Part shown: positions 35,209 through 44,969 of the stretch, piece by piece | Numbering within the stretch: position 1 is the first letter of the stretch | Layout: the number at the start of each line of letters is the position of its first letter | From: Pseudomonas alkylphenolica | GTDB taxonomy: Bacteria; Pseudomonadota; Gammaproteobacteria; Pseudomonadales; Pseudomonadaceae | Assembly (NCBI RefSeq): GCF_004025535.1 | Contig: NZ_QJRG01000033.1 | Location: 248,001-312,000 of the forward strand | DNA length: 64,000 nucleotides | Reading direction: 5' to 3' | Notes under the pieces: model-generated | What the model was told of the DNA's origin: nothing | Seen by the model: only the letters and a program-made list of their open reading frames with translations | Databases searched by the model: none | Program-made: the position numbers and the translations under genes

Positions 35209-35628
35209 TTATTGTTTGCGCGCGACACGTTCGAGCAATGCCGTCAGCTCTTCGAGCTTGGCAGAGAGTGCCTCCACGTCATGTTTAGACGGAATGCCGA
35301 TGCGATTCAAGGCGCTGGCGACCCGTGTGTCGAAAGCCTTTTCAATTTTGTCGAGTTGAACTTCGACCTTGCCCTTGACGCTGGTGATCTCGCCTTTGAC
35401 CGAATCGATCTGGGTATTGGCTGCATCAAGCTCTTTGTCGATGCGTTTCTTTCCACGTTTCTCGACGGTTTCGCCGGCCTTGACCAGCTCTTTCAGGTAG
35501 TCGGCACCTTCCTGGCCAACCCGGGCATAAGCCCCAAGGCCTGCCAGCCAGATCTTGCGCGCATAGCCGCGCACTTCGCCCAGCGTGTGCTGGTCGTCAT
35601 CTTTTTTCTTCAGGGTCACTTTAACCAT
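35209..35628 (-). CDS. phaI: PhaI, phasin
   Basis: 139 residues, homologous to the PHA-binding half of PhaF (YARKIWLAGLGAYARVGQEG; the same RIGIPSKHDVEAL ending) but without the Lys/Ala tail. It coats PHA granules. The N-terminus is MVKVTLKKKDDD, with ATG at 35628 after GAGGTG; a GTG three codons upstream lacks a site. It is first in the phaI-phaF operon, read against the phaC1 operon. Confidence 0.96.
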   Translation of the reverse strand: MVKVTLKKKDDDQHTLGEVRGYARKIWLAGLGAYARVGQEGADYLKELVKAGETVEKRGKKRIDKELDAANTQIDSVKGEITSVKGKVEVQLDKIEKAFDTRVASALNRIGIPSKHDVEALSAKLEELTALLERVARKQ

Positions 35629-35695
35629 GCTCTGCACCTCACGCTCGAATAGATATGGAGGAACTGCCCATGGATACTGGGCTTGAGCATAAGGT

Positions 35696-35722
35696 AGGGT
35701 GAAAAATTAGAATCCTCACCCT
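35696..35722 (-). promoter_or_regulatory. Inverted repeat in the phaI promoter region (candidate PhaD operator)
   Basis: AGGGTGA (35696-35702) and TCACCCT (35716-35722) form 7-base arms around an AT-rich centre containing TTAGAAT. The complementary TTCTAATT also occurs upstream of phaC1 (near 29009). PhaD is known to act at both promoters, but its exact site cannot be confirmed by eye. Confidence 0.45.
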
Positions 35723-35740
35723 AAGCTGCAGAATCCGGAT

Positions 35741-36016
35741 TCAAGCCAGCGCTTTGTCCAGCGCCCGCTCGATCTCGCTCTTGATGGTCGCGCTCATCAT
35801 CGACAGCATCATGCCCAGTTTCAGCTCGACCCTGATGGTGTCTTCACCGATCTGCACACTGCCCGTGGCACCGCTGCGCTTGACCTCGACCCGGTCGCCA
35901 TTCCAGCGGGCGCTGAGGTCGTACTCGCGGGCCAGCTTGTCGACCAGGGTTTGGGCCTTTTCCCGAGCCGCTTCGCGGCCCAGGCTGTGTTTGCGCTCAA
36001 CGCTGATCTGGGTCAT
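35741..36016 (-). CDS. Polyhydroxyalkanoic acid system family protein (granule-region type)
   Basis: 91 residues. The sequence (ISVERKHSLGREAAREKAQTLVDKLAREYDLSARWNGD, then FKRSG-like VKRSGATGSVQIGEDTIRVELKLGMMLSMMS) fits the small family often annotated as PHA_gran_rgn and found beside pha genes or ubiE. Its role is unknown; the alternating charged pattern suggests a START- or SRPBCC-like small fold. It is divergent from ubiE and ends about 110 bases before phaI, so it may lie in the same transcription unit. Confidence 0.8.
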   Translation of the reverse strand: MTQISVERKHSLGREAAREKAQTLVDKLAREYDLSARWNGDRVEVKRSGATGSVQIGEDTIRVELKLGMMLSMMSATIKSEIERALDKALA

Positions 36017-36141
36017 TCATTCAATCCTGGGTTCAAAGGCATACTTCTATTATGCCCGCACCCCGACCTGCGACACACCCCGCCAAGACAAATCCGACCG
36101 TACGCCCTAGAATGGCCAGTAATTTTTTTCGGTGAAGCGAT

Positions 36142-36912
36142 ATGAACGACCAGCGCAAAGGCGACCACGCCGAACCCACCACCCATTTCGGCTACCAAAA
36201 CGTACCGGAAAGCCAGAAAGCAGAGAAAGTCGCTGAGGTTTTCCATTCGGTAGCTGCCAAATACGACTTGATGAACGACGTGCTGTCCGGCGGTATGCAC
36301 CGCTTGTGGAAGCGCTTCACCATCGAACTGTCCGGTGTGCGCAGCGGCAACCGGGTACTGGACATCGCCGGCGGTACCGGTGACCTGGCCGCCAAGTTCT
36401 CGCAACTGGTCGGGCCGACCGGTCAGGTAGTACTGGCCGACATCAACGCCTCGATGCTCAAGGTAGGCCGTGACCGCCTGCTCGACCGCGGTGTGGCCGG
36501 AAACATCGAGTTCGTCCAGGCCGACGCTGAAAAGCTGCCGTTTCCGGACAACCACTTCGATTGCGTGACGATCGCCTTCGGCCTGCGCAACGTCACCCAC
36601 AAAGAAGATGCCATCCGCTCGATGCTGCGCGTGCTCAAGCCCGGCGGCCGCCTGCTGGTACTGGAGTTCTCCAAGCCTACCAACAAGCTGATGTCCAAGG
36701 TCTACGACGCGTACTCGTTTGCCTTCATGCCACTGGCCGGCAAGCTGATCACCAACGACTCGGAAAGCTACCGTTACCTGGCCGAATCGATCCGCATGCA
36801 CCCCGACCAGGAAACCCTCAAGTCGATGATGGTCGAAGCCGGCTTTGATCGCGTGACCTATCACAACATGACCAGCGGCATCGTTGCCCTGCACCGGGGC
36901 ATCAAGCCCTGA
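36142..36912 (+). CDS. ubiE: Ubiquinone/menaquinone biosynthesis C-methyltransferase
   Basis: 256 residues. SAM-dependent C-methylation of the quinone ring. Signatures are [27 protein letters not shown]-binding [12 protein letters not shown], and [18 protein letters not shown] (here [16 protein letters not shown]) plus VLEFSKP. First of a ubiE-ubiJ-ubiB operon, with its stop overlapping the ubiJ start by one base. Confidence 0.97.
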   Translation: MNDQRKGDHAEPTTHFGYQNVPESQKAEKVAEVFHSVAAKYDLMNDVLSGGMHRLWKRFTIELSGVRSGNRVLDIAGGTGDLAAKFSQLVGPTGQVVLADINASMLKVGRDRLLDRGVAGNIEFVQADAEKLPFPDNHFDCVTIAFGLRNVTHKEDAIRSMLRVLKPGGRLLVLEFSKPTNKLMSKVYDAYSFAFMPLAGKLITNDSESYRYLAESIRMHPDQETLKSMMVEAGFDRVTYHNMTSGIVALHRGIKP

Positions 36913-37535
36913 TGCTCCTGGCCGGCCTACTTGCCAGTGTCGAACACGGCCTGAACCGTGTTCTGCGCCTGGACAGCACGGCATTGCCGCGGTTGCGTCC
37001 CCTCGATGGCAAAGTCATTGCCATCGACTGTCGTCAGCCGGCGCTGCAGCTGTTCATTTTGCCCAGCGACGAGGGCCTGATGCTGGCCAGCCACTGGGCC
37101 AATGATGCCGACTGCACCCTGCGCGCCCCGGCCAGCAGCCTGGTACGCCTGGCCCTGAGCCAGGACAAGACGGCCGTGCTGCACAGCCCGCAGGTCGAGC
37201 TCGAAGGTGACAGCGCGGTACTGCTCGACCTGGTCAAGGTACTGCAGGACCTGGAGCTGGACTGGGAATACGAAGTCTCGCGCTGGCTTGGCCCTGTCGC
37301 TACCCAACTGCTCAGTGGCCACCTGCGCAGCCGCGCCAACTGGACCCGCCAGGGCTTTGCCGCACTTAACCAGAACCTCTCCGAGTACCTGGCCGAAGAA
37401 GCCCGCACCCTGGTTGGCCAACGCGAAGCTGAAGCCCGCTTCAGTGAGCTAGACACCCTCAAAGTCGACATCGAACGCCTTGAGGCGCGCATTGAGCGCC
37501 TTGCCCGATCCCTTGATACCAGCGATAACGCATGA
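36912..37535 (+). CDS. ubiJ: UbiJ, accessory factor for aerobic ubiquinone synthesis
   Basis: 207 residues. An N-terminal SCP2-like lipid-binding domain ([28 protein letters not shown], then [13 protein letters not shown]) is followed by a C-terminal coiled coil ([28 protein letters not shown]). UbiJ scaffolds the soluble Ubi complex and holds the hydrophobic intermediates. Its stop overlaps the ubiB start by 4 bases. Confidence 0.94.
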   Translation: MLLAGLLASVEHGLNRVLRLDSTALPRLRPLDGKVIAIDCRQPALQLFILPSDEGLMLASHWANDADCTLRAPASSLVRLALSQDKTAVLHSPQVELEGDSAVLLDLVKVLQDLELDWEYEVSRWLGPVATQLLSGHLRSRANWTRQGFAALNQNLSEYLAEEARTLVGQREAEARFSELDTLKVDIERLEARIERLARSLDTSDNA

Positions 37536-39139
37536 AGCTGCTTGCCGTCCGCCGTCTGTTGCGCATCCAGCGCGTAGTCATTCGCTACCGCCTCGATGAC
37601 CTGCTGTTTGACCTGCCGCTCCCGTGGTGGCTGATGGCCCTGCGGCACGTGATGCCCTGGCGCTGGCTGCCCCGCAAGCCCCTGGACCTCAGCCGCGGAG
37701 CGCGCCTGCGCCTCGCCCTGCAGGACCTCGGGCCGATTTTCATCAAGTTTGGCCAGCTGCTGTCAACGCGCCGCGATCTGCTGCCCGAAGACATCGCCGA
37801 TGAACTGATGAAGCTGCAGGACCGGGTACCACCCTTCGACCCGCAAAAGGCCGTGGCCCTGATCGAAGAGCAACTGGGCGCGAAGATCAGCGAAGTGTTC
37901 AGCCGCTTTGATGTCGAGCCACTGGCGTCGGCCTCGGTGGCCCAGGTACATGCGGCCAAGCTCAAGAGCGGCGAAGAGGTCGTGGTCAAGGTGGTGCGCC
38001 CGGGCCTCAAGCCGATCATCGCCCAGGACCTGGCCTGGCTGTTCCTGATCGCCCGCGGTGCTGAACGGGTGTCTGCCGATGCCCGTCTGTTGCACCCGGT
38101 GGAAGTGGTCAGCGACTACGAAAAAACCATTTATGACGAGCTCGACCTGTTGCGCGAGGCGGCCAACGCCAGCCAGCTCAAGCGCAACTTCGAAGGCTCG
38201 GAAATGATGTACGTGCCCCAGGTGTACTGGGACTGGTGCCGCCCCAAGGTCCTGGTGATGGAGCGCATCTACGGCATCCAGGTCACCGACCTGGCGACCC
38301 TGGCCGACCAGCGTACCGACATGAAAATGCTCGCCGAGCGCGGCGTGGAGATCTTCTTCACCCAGGTATTTCGTGACAGCTTCTTTCATGCCGACATGCA
38401 CCCGGGCAACATCTTCGTCAGCACCATCAAACCGTGGAGCCCGCAGTACATTGCGATCGACTGCGGCATCGTCGGCAGCCTGACACCTGAAGACCAGGAC
38501 TACCTGGCGCGCAACCTGTTTGCCTTCTTCAAGCGCGACTACCGCCGCGTGGCCCAGTTGCACATCGATTCTGGCTGGGTCCCGGCACACACCAAGCTCA
38601 ACGAGTTCGAAGCGGCGATCCGTACCGTGTGCGAGCCGATCTTCGAAAAGCCGTTGAAAGACATCTCCTTCGGCCAGGTCCTGATGCGCCTGTTCCAGAC
38701 TGCCCGGCGCTTCAACATGGAAGTCCAGCCGCAGCTCGTGTTGCTGCAGAAGACCTTGCTCAACATCGAAGGCCTGGGCCGCCAGCTGTACCCCGAGCTG
38801 GACCTGTGGAGCACCGCCCAGCCGTTTCTCGAGCGCTGGATGCGTGAGCGGGTCAGCCCCAAAACACTGCTGCAGAACCTGCACGGCCAGGTCGAACAGA
38901 TTCCGCACCTGGCCGGCATGACCCGCGACCTGCTCGAACGCATGTCGCAGCCGCACCTGTCTGACCCTCCCGCGCCGTGGCAGCAAAAAGGTGATGGCTG
39001 GGCCCTGCGCCTGCTCGGCGCCGGCCTGCTGGGCGGCGGGGCGACGCTGGCCGCCGGTGCTGTCAGCCTTAGCGCTCCGGCCGCCTGGCCGGCCTGGCTG
39101 ATGCTCGCCGCCGGCCTTTACCTGATCGTGCGTCGATAG
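37532..39139 (+). CDS. ubiB: UbiB, ABC1/ADCK-type kinase-like protein for ubiquinone synthesis
   Basis: 535 residues. The KxGQ signature ([17 protein letters not shown]), the alanine-rich loop ([11 protein letters not shown]), catalytic DMHPGN ([12 protein letters not shown]) and DCG motif (AIDCGIVG) define the atypical kinase family; the ATPase activity supports coenzyme Q assembly. Two membrane helices near the C-terminus (about 495-533) anchor it. Starts within ubiJ (4-base overlap). hisI follows 74 bases later. Confidence 0.97.
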   Translation: MKLLAVRRLLRIQRVVIRYRLDDLLFDLPLPWWLMALRHVMPWRWLPRKPLDLSRGARLRLALQDLGPIFIKFGQLLSTRRDLLPEDIADELMKLQDRVPPFDPQKAVALIEEQLGAKISEVFSRFDVEPLASASVAQVHAAKLKSGEEVVVKVVRPGLKPIIAQDLAWLFLIARGAERVSADARLLHPVEVVSDYEKTIYDELDLLREAANASQLKRNFEGSEMMYVPQVYWDWCRPKVLVMERIYGIQVTDLATLADQRTDMKMLAERGVEIFFTQVFRDSFFHADMHPGNIFVSTIKPWSPQYIAIDCGIVGSLTPEDQDYLARNLFAFFKRDYRRVAQLHIDSGWVPAHTKLNEFEAAIRTVCEPIFEKPLKDISFGQVLMRLFQTARRFNMEVQPQLVLLQKTLLNIEGLGRQLYPELDLWSTAQPFLERWMRERVSPKTLLQNLHGQVEQIPHLAGMTRDLLERMSQPHLSDPPAPWQQKGDGWALRLLGAGLLGGGATLAAGAVSLSAPAAWPAWLMLAAGLYLIVRR

Positions 39140-39213
39140 CCAGCAGCGCCGCGCGCTGGCACACTAGCGCCATGGGTCGGCAGAGGATCGGGCCACGAGT
39201 TTTGGAGTTGTGC

Positions 39214-39606
39214 ATGAAAGACTGGCTGGACGAGATCAACTGGAACAGCGATGGCCTGGTACCGGCCATCGCCCAGGACCACAAGACCGGGCGTGTGCTG
39301 ATGATGGCCTGGATGAACCGCGAAGCGCTGGCGCTGACCGCCGCCGAGCAGCGGGCCATCTACTGGTCGCGTTCGCGTGGCAAACTGTGGCGTAAAGGTG
39401 AGGAATCCGGGCACGTGCAGAAACTGCATGAAATGCGCCTGGACTGCGATGCCGACGTGATCATCCTGATGGTCGAGCAACTGGGCCATATCGCCTGCCA
39501 TACCGGTCGCGAGAGCTGCTTCTACCGCGTTTACGAAAACGCCGAGTGGAAAACCGTCGACCCGGTTCTCAAAGACCCCAATGCCATCTACAACGCAGGA
39601 CACTGA
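39214..39606 (+). CDS. hisI: Phosphoribosyl-AMP cyclohydrolase
   Basis: 130 residues, the single-domain form. Third step of histidine synthesis. Motifs: [44 protein letters not shown] and the metal-binding DCDAD with [17 protein letters not shown] at 39214 follows GGAG; the frame opens earlier at 39172 but that region is not conserved. HisE is encoded 1 base later as a separate protein, the pattern in Pseudomonas, whereas enterobacteria fuse them. Confidence 0.96.
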   Translation: MKDWLDEINWNSDGLVPAIAQDHKTGRVLMMAWMNREALALTAAEQRAIYWSRSRGKLWRKGEESGHVQKLHEMRLDCDADVIILMVEQLGHIACHTGRESCFYRVYENAEWKTVDPVLKDPNAIYNAGH

Positions 39607-39607
39607 C

Positions 39608-39943
39608 ATGAGCGACACCCTGACCCGCCTGGCCGAAGTGCTGGAAGCGCGCAAAGGCGCCGAGCCTGACAGTTCCTATGTAGCTAGTCTGTATCACAAG
39701 GGCCTGAACAAGATTCTGGAAAAGCTCGGCGAAGAGTCGATCGAGACCATCATCGCAGCCAAAGACGCTGCCAACAGCGGCGATTACAGCGATGTAATCT
39801 ACGAAACCGCCGATCTGTGGTTCCATAGTCTGGTCATGCTTGCCCAACTGGGTCAGCATCCGCAGGCTGTACTCGATGAGCTGGACCGCCGGTTCGGCCT
39901 GTCTGGACATGCCGAGAAAGCAGCGCGTCAACCGTCGGCCTAA
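39608..39943 (+). CDS. hisE: Phosphoribosyl-ATP pyrophosphatase
   Basis: 111 residues. MazG-like fold that removes pyrophosphate from phosphoribosyl-ATP, the second step of histidine synthesis. Conserved helices: [31 protein letters not shown] and [19 protein letters not shown], which carry the acidic metal ligands. ATG at 39608. tatA follows 25 bases downstream, and his and tat genes look co-transcribed. Confidence 0.96.
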   Translation: MSDTLTRLAEVLEARKGAEPDSSYVASLYHKGLNKILEKLGEESIETIIAAKDAANSGDYSDVIYETADLWFHSLVMLAQLGQHPQAVLDELDRRFGLSGHAEKAARQPSA

Positions 39944-39968
39944 CTGAATTATTTCGAGGGATTGCACC

Positions 39969-40238
39969 ATGGGTATTTTTGACTGGAAACACTGGATCGT
40001 CCTGCTGGTCGTGGTGGTACTGGTGTTCGGTACCAAGAAGTTGAAAAACTTCGGCAGCGATCTGGGCGAATCGATCAAGGGCTTTCGCAAGGCCATGAAC
40101 GAAGAAGAATCCAAGCCTGCCGAACAGACCCCACCGCCGGTGCAAACTGCCCAACCGCAGGCTTCTTCGCCGCTGAACCAGCCACAGACCATCGACGGCC
40201 AGGCGCACAAGGTCGAAGAGCCCATCAGGAAAGATTGA
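39969..40238 (+). CDS. tatA: Twin-arginine translocase subunit TatA
   Basis: 89 residues. Short N-terminal membrane helix ([20 protein letters not shown]) followed by an amphipathic helix with the conserved [24 protein letters not shown]. It polymerises to form the Tat channel for folded proteins. The C-terminal Gln/Pro-rich tail is disordered. tatB starts 3 bases after its stop. Confidence 0.96.
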   Translation: MGIFDWKHWIVLLVVVVLVFGTKKLKNFGSDLGESIKGFRKAMNEEESKPAEQTPPPVQTAQPQASSPLNQPQTIDGQAHKVEEPIRKD

Positions 40239-40241
40239 TCA

Positions 40242-40622
40242 ATGTTCGGGATCAGCTTCAGCGAACTGTTGCTTGTGGGCCTGGTGGCCCTGCTGGTGCT
40301 CGGCCCCGAGCGTTTGCCGGGGGCTGCGCGCACGGCCGGGTTGTGGATCGGCCGCCTCAAACGCAGCTTCAATGCGATCAAGCAGGAAGTCGAGCGCGAG
40401 ATTGGCGCTGATGACATCCGCCGCCAGTTGCACAACGAGCACATCCTCTCGATGGAGCAGGAAGCGCGCAAGATCCTCAACCCGCAGAGCGTGACGCCTG
40501 AGCCACCTGCCACGCCGGTTGCCAGCCAAGACGCCGTGGTAGCACCGCCAGCAGCCAGCACCGACTCCTCACCGGTCGCCAGCGCCACCCCCGAACCGAC
40601 ACAGCCGCCGCGAGCCCCATGA
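40242..40622 (+). CDS. tatB: Twin-arginine translocase subunit TatB
   Basis: 126 residues. [26 protein letters not shown] is the diagnostic TatB N-terminus with its conserved glutamate and LGPERLP hinge; the amphipathic helix and a Pro/Ala-rich tail follow. TatB with TatC forms the receptor for twin-arginine signal peptides. Its stop overlaps the tatC start by 4 bases. Confidence 0.96.
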   Translation: MFGISFSELLLVGLVALLVLGPERLPGAARTAGLWIGRLKRSFNAIKQEVEREIGADDIRRQLHNEHILSMEQEARKILNPQSVTPEPPATPVASQDAVVAPPAASTDSSPVASATPEPTQPPRAP

Positions 40623-41410
40623 GCGATATTCCGGAAAACGACCAGCCGATGCCGCTGGTTTCGCACCTCACCGAGTTGCGCACTCGCCTGCTGCGCTGTG
40701 TCGCGGCCATCTTTCTGATCTTTGCCGGGCTGTTTTCATTCGCACAGCAGATCTACACCCTGGTCTCGGCGCCGTTGCGTGCGCACTTGCCGGCCAACGC
40801 AACGATGATTGCCACCGACGTGGCCTCGCCGTTCCTGACGCCGTTCAAGCTGACCATGATCGTCTCGCTGTTCCTGGCCATTCCGCTGATCCTCCAGCAG
40901 ATCTGGGGCTTCATTGCCCCGGGCCTGTACCGCCACGAAAAGCGCATTGCGATTCCGCTGCTGATCTCCAGCATCATCCTGTTCTATGCCGGGATGGCGT
41001 TTGCCTACTTCCTGGTGTTTCCGCTGATTTTCGGGTTTTTCGCCAGTGCCACCCCTGAAGGGGTGTCGATGATGACGGACATTGCCAGTTACCTGGACTT
41101 CGTCATGACCCTGTTCTTCGCCTTCGGCGTGGCCTTCGAGATCCCGGTGGCGGTGGTCCTGCTGGTATGGATTGGCGTCGTTGACGTCAAATACCTGAAG
41201 AAGATCCGTCCTTACGTGATCATCGGCTGCTTTGTGGTCGGCATGGTCCTGACCCCCCCGGATATCTTCTCGCAGACCTTGCTGGCCGTGCCCATGTGGC
41301 TGCTGTTCGAGATAGGCGTGCTGTTTGGCGGGCTGATCCGCAAACGCAGCGAACATCGCGACGACACTGCCGACGATCATAACGACCAGCCGCCAGCGAC
41401 CCAGCCGTGA
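40619..41410 (+). CDS. tatC: Twin-arginine translocase subunit TatC
   Basis: 263 residues with six membrane helices. N-terminal [16 protein letters not shown] contains the conserved signal-peptide-binding region; further conserved marks are [14 protein letters not shown] and [19 protein letters not shown]. The C-terminal His/Asp-rich tail is unremarkable. The stop overlaps the next gene (rsmE-like) by 4 bases, so that gene probably belongs to the operon. Confidence 0.97.
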   Translation: MSDIPENDQPMPLVSHLTELRTRLLRCVAAIFLIFAGLFSFAQQIYTLVSAPLRAHLPANATMIATDVASPFLTPFKLTMIVSLFLAIPLILQQIWGFIAPGLYRHEKRIAIPLLISSIILFYAGMAFAYFLVFPLIFGFFASATPEGVSMMTDIASYLDFVMTLFFAFGVAFEIPVAVVLLVWIGVVDVKYLKKIRPYVIIGCFVVGMVLTPPDIFSQTLLAVPMWLLFEIGVLFGGLIRKRSEHRDDTADDHNDQPPATQP

Positions 41411-42114
41411 ACCTGCTGTTACTCGAAGAAGCCGACTTCATCGCGGCCGATCGCGTCATTCTCGCCGATCGGCGCTTTACCCACATGCAGGAGATCCACC
41501 GCGTTGCGGTAGGCGACAGCCTGCGCGTCGGCCGCATCGGCGGGCTGATGGGTGAAGCCCGCGTCGAACGCCTGGAAGGCCATGAAGCAGAGCTCTCGGT
41601 CAGCTTCGACCGCGAGCCGCCGGCCAAACTGCCGCTGACCCTGGTACTGGCCCTGCCACGCCCGAAAATGCTGCGCCGGGTCTTCCAGACGGTTGCCACC
41701 ATGGGCGTACCGAAGCTGATTCTGGTCAACAGCTACCGGGTCGAGAAAAGCTTCTGGCAAACCCCCTTTCTTGAGCCTGAAGCAATCCGCGAACAGTTGA
41801 TCCTGGGCCTGGAACAAACTCGCGACACCCGCCTGCCCGAGGTCATCATCGAGAAGCGCTTCAAGCCGTTCGTCGAAGACCGCCTGCCGGCCATCACCCA
41901 CGGCACGCTTGGCCTGGTGGGCCACCCGGGTCCTTTCCCGCCCTGTCCGCGTGGACTCGACGAACCGGTCACCCTGGCCATTGGCCCGGAAGGCGGCTGG
42001 ATTCCCTATGAGATTGATTTGCTGGGTAAGGCTGGCTTGGCTCCGGTGCAACTGGGCGAGCGCATCCTGCGTGTAGAAACGGCGGTCACAGCCCTGCTCG
42101 CTCGCCTGTTCTGA
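41407..42114 (+). CDS. Second RsmE-type rRNA methyltransferase (paralogue)
   Basis: 235 residues. It has a SPOUT domain with [12 protein letters not shown] and [20 protein letters not shown], an N-terminal [36 protein letters not shown] that parallels the PUA part of RsmE, and a distinctive central segment ([45 protein letters not shown], residues about 100-144). The other RsmE in this window (9668-10387) fits the classical type better, so this one may methylate a different site. Start overlaps tatC by 4 bases. Confidence 0.87.
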   Translation: MNLLLLEEADFIAADRVILADRRFTHMQEIHRVAVGDSLRVGRIGGLMGEARVERLEGHEAELSVSFDREPPAKLPLTLVLALPRPKMLRRVFQTVATMGVPKLILVNSYRVEKSFWQTPFLEPEAIREQLILGLEQTRDTRLPEVIIEKRFKPFVEDRLPAITHGTLGLVGHPGPFPPCPRGLDEPVTLAIGPEGGWIPYEIDLLGKAGLAPVQLGERILRVETAVTALLARLF

Positions 42115-42115
42115 C

Positions 42116-42142
42116 TTCAGTTTCGCCGCGCAAGGCCGATGC
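42116..42142 (+). promoter_or_regulatory. FliA (sigma-28) promoter of the chemoreceptor gene
   Basis: TTCAGTTT (42116-42123), an 11-base spacer, and GCCGATGC (42135-42142) compare well with the flagellar sigma-28 pattern TAAAGTTT-N11-GCCGATAA (six of eight in each half, exact spacing). The ATG of the MCP gene is 51 bases downstream. Supports co-regulation with flagella. Confidence 0.7.
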
Positions 42143-42193
42143 ATTGGTATCAAAACAATTCATCGCCTCTGCTGATCGCACTGGAGTTCCACC

Positions 42194-44110
42194 ATGTATC
42201 AATGGTTAGCCCTGCACCTGGGTCACGTGAGCGTCAATCGTAAACTCGGTATCGGCTTCGGCCTGGTCCTGCTGCTGACCCTGAGCATCACCCTGACCGG
42301 CTGGCAGGGGGTCAACGGTGTAACGTCCCGCGGCGACACCCTAGGCGGCGTCTCTCAGGTGCTGCAGGCGACGCTTGAGCTGCGCGTCGCCCGGCAGAAC
42401 TTCCAGATCAAGGGTGACGAAAGCGCGCAGCAGACCCTCAACAACGCCCTGACAGGGCTGGATCGCCAACTGCAGCAGGTCCAACAGCGCATCACCCGCC
42501 CTGAAGATCATCGGCGTATCGAGCAACAGATTGATGCGTTACGTCAGTACCGTCAGGCCCTCGACACTGCCGAAAAAGCGAGCCAGCAGCGCGAAGCAAG
42601 CCGGGCTGTACTTGGCAGCAGTGCTGACGAAGCCGTAGCGCTGATTACCGAGGTCGAGCAACAGCTGCTGAACGGCAGCGATCTGAACCTGTTCAACAGC
42701 GTGATCGGCGCCAGCAAACTGCTGCAGCAGGCGCGCTTCCAGGTGCGCGGTTACACCTACAGCGGCAAGCCGGAATTCCACTCGTCTGCCCTGCAAGCGA
42801 TCGATCTGGCGTCATCGCAACTGAAAACACTCGCCGAGGTGCTGCCAGCGAATTACAGCGGCAACTTCCACCAGGCCACACGTGCCCTCGACAACTACCG
42901 CGGGGCCGTCGAGCAATTCGCCGCCGCACAATCGATCATCGAGCAGGCAACCCAATTGATGGCGGCCCAGGGGCAGATCCTCATTGACCAGAGCCAGCAA
43001 CTGACGCTCACCCTGACCCAACTGCGTGACGAAGAATCGCAGCACGCCAAATCGATGCTCACCCTGGCCACGGCCCTGGCCCTGCTGTTCGGCCTGCTGT
43101 CCGCCTGGGCCATTACCCGCCAGATCGTCATCCCCCTGCGCCAGACCCTCAGCGCTGCAGACCGGGTTGCCAGTGGCGACCTGCGCCAGGACCTGAACGC
43201 CGAGCGGCGCGACGAACTGGGCCAACTGCAGCGCAGCATGCAGTGCATGACCGTCAGCCTGCGCGAGTTGATCGGCGGCATTGGCGATGGCGTCACACAG
43301 ATTGCCAGCGCCGCAGAAGAGCTGTCAGCCGTGACCGAGCAGACCAGCGCCGGGGTCAACAATCAGAAGGTCGAGACCGATCAGGTGGCCACCGCCATGA
43401 ACGAGATGGCCGCCACGGTGCAGGAAGTCGCGCGCAACGCTGAGGAAGCCTCTGAAGCGGCGCTGGCGGCGGATCAGCAGGCCCGCGAAGGCGATCGGGT
43501 GGTGGGCGAAGCCATCGCCCAGATCGAGCGTCTGGCCAACGAAATGAATCATTCCAGCGCAGCCATGGGTCACCTCAAGAGCGAGAGCGACAAGATTGGC
43601 AGCGTGCTGGATGTGATCAAGTCGGTCGCCCAACAAACCAACCTGCTGGCCTTGAACGCGGCCATCGAGGCTGCGCGCGCTGGCGAGGCTGGCCGCGGTT
43701 TTGCCGTGGTTGCCGACGAAGTGCGCAGCCTGGCGCAGCGCACCCAGCAGTCAACCGAAGAAATCGAGGCGCTGATTGCCGGTTTGCAAAGTGGCACCCA
43801 GCAGGTTGCCAGTACCCTGGATGCCAGCCGCAACCTGACCGACAACAGCGTCGAGCTGACCCGTCGCGCTGGCGCATCGCTGGAGACCATCACCCGCACG
43901 GTGTCCTCGATTCAGGCGATGAACCAGCAAATTGCTGCTGCGGCAGAACAACAAAGCGCCGTGGCCGAAGAGATCAACCGGAGCGTGATGAACGTGCGCG
44001 ACGTTTCGGACCAAACCTCCGCTGCCAGCGAAGAAACCGCAGCCTCCAGCGTCGAGCTGGCACGCCTGGGTACCCATCTTCAGGGCCTGGTTGGCAAATT
44101 CCAGCTTTAA
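42194..44110 (+). CDS. mcpQ: HBM-type methyl-accepting chemoreceptor (McpQ-like)
   Basis: 638 residues. Membrane helices at about 18-38 and 287-310 enclose a ~245-residue all-helical periplasmic sensor without PAS features, matching the helical bimodular (HBM) class. HAMP (about 312-362) and a signalling domain with the tip [23 protein letters not shown] follow. In P. putida KT2440 the receptor at this locus is McpQ, which senses citrate and citrate-metal complexes; the match rests on architecture and gene position. The C-terminus ends GKFQL with no CheR-tethering pentapeptide. The FliA-type promoter indicates flagellar chemotaxis. Confidence 0.85.
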   Translation: MYQWLALHLGHVSVNRKLGIGFGLVLLLTLSITLTGWQGVNGVTSRGDTLGGVSQVLQATLELRVARQNFQIKGDESAQQTLNNALTGLDRQLQQVQQRITRPEDHRRIEQQIDALRQYRQALDTAEKASQQREASRAVLGSSADEAVALITEVEQQLLNGSDLNLFNSVIGASKLLQQARFQVRGYTYSGKPEFHSSALQAIDLASSQLKTLAEVLPANYSGNFHQATRALDNYRGAVEQFAAAQSIIEQATQLMAAQGQILIDQSQQLTLTLTQLRDEESQHAKSMLTLATALALLFGLLSAWAITRQIVIPLRQTLSAADRVASGDLRQDLNAERRDELGQLQRSMQCMTVSLRELIGGIGDGVTQIASAAEELSAVTEQTSAGVNNQKVETDQVATAMNEMAATVQEVARNAEEASEAALAADQQAREGDRVVGEAIAQIERLANEMNHSSAAMGHLKSESDKIGSVLDVIKSVAQQTNLLALNAAIEAARAGEAGRGFAVVADEVRSLAQRTQQSTEEIEALIAGLQSGTQQVASTLDASRNLTDNSVELTRRAGASLETITRTVSSIQAMNQQIAAAAEQQSAVAEEINRSVMNVRDVSDQTSAASEETAASSVELARLGTHLQGLVGKFQL

Positions 44111-44125
44111 GGCCATCGCGATCTT

Positions 44126-44228
44126 TGTAGGAGCCTGTGATCGAGCGCGCAGCGCTCGCAAACTCTGTCAGCCAATACGGCCCTCAGGGCTGCGGCGCAG
44201 CCCATCGCAGGCTACGCCAGCTCCTACA
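44126..44228. repeat. Inverted repeat element with TGTAGGAGC/GCTCCTACA ends
   Basis: TGTAGGAGC (44126-44134) is complementary to GCTCCTACA (44220-44228). Inside lie nested hairpins such as GAGCGC-GCAGC-GCTC and GGCTGCGGCGCAGCC. It fills the gap between the convergent mcpQ and ABC ATPase genes and belongs to the same family as the element at 26406-26510. Confidence 0.75.
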
Positions 44229-44234
44229 GGCGCT

Positions 44235-44969
44235 CTAGAGCACCTGGCGCAGGAACGCCTGGGCGCGCAGGTCCTTGGGCGAGGTGAAGAACGCCTCGGG
44301 CGGCGAGTCTTCCAGCAGCTTGCCATGGTCGAAAAACAACACACGGTCCGCCACTTCCCGGGCAAAGCCCATTTCATGCGTGACACACACCATGGTCATG
44401 CCTTCCAGCGCCAGGGTCTTCATGACGTCAAGCACTTCACCGACCATTTCCGGGTCAAGCGCCGAAGTCGGCTCATCGAACAGCATGACCTTCGGGTCCA
44501 TCGCCAGCGCACGGGCAATGGCCACCCGTTGCTGCTGGCCACCGGACAGGCGCGACGGGTACTCGTTGGCTTTCTGGCCGATGCCGACCTTTTCCAGCAA
44601 CGCCCGCGCCTTGGCCTCACGCTCAGCCTTGCCACGCTTGCGCACGACCTTCTGTGCCAGGCACAGGTTCTCGAGCACGGTCATGTGCGGGAACAGGTTG
44701 AAATGCTGGAACACCATACCGACTTCACGGCGATAGGCATTGACGTCGGTCTTCGGGTCAGCCAGTTGCAGGCCGTCGATGGCCACGGTGCCCTCATCGA
44801 AGGACTCCAGGCCGTTGAGGCAGCGCAGGAAGGTCGACTTCCCCGATCCCGAAGGGCCGAGCACTACCAATACCTCACCCTTGGCTACGTTGGTGCTGAC
44901 GTGATCGACGGCACGCACCACCTGGCCGCGGGTGTCGAAGACTTTTACCAGGTCACGGACTTCAATCAC
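44235..44969 (-). CDS. Polar amino acid ABC transporter, ATP-binding protein
   Basis: About 244 residues. Walker [11 protein letters not shown] loop [16 protein letters not shown], signature [15 protein letters not shown], Walker [13 protein letters not shown] and the H-loop VTHEM are all intact, as in GlnQ/HisP-type ATPases. I chose GTG at 44969 (M-I-E-V-R-D-L), which follows GGAGG by 10 bases and overlaps the permease stop by 8; an in-frame TTG at 44990 would add 7 residues. Last gene of a three-gene uptake operon (binding protein, permease, ATPase). Confidence 0.95.
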   Translation of the reverse strand: MIEVRDLVKVFDTRGQVVRAVDHVSTNVAKGEVLVVLGPSGSGKSTFLRCLNGLESFDEGTVAIDGLQLADPKTDVNAYRREVGMVFQHFNLFPHMTVLENLCLAQKVVRKRGKAEREAKARALLEKVGIGQKANEYPSRLSGGQQQRVAIARALAMDPKVMLFDEPTSALDPEMVGEVLDVMKTLALEGMTMVCVTHEMGFAREVADRVLFFDHGKLLEDSPPEAFFTSPKDLRAQAFLRQVL

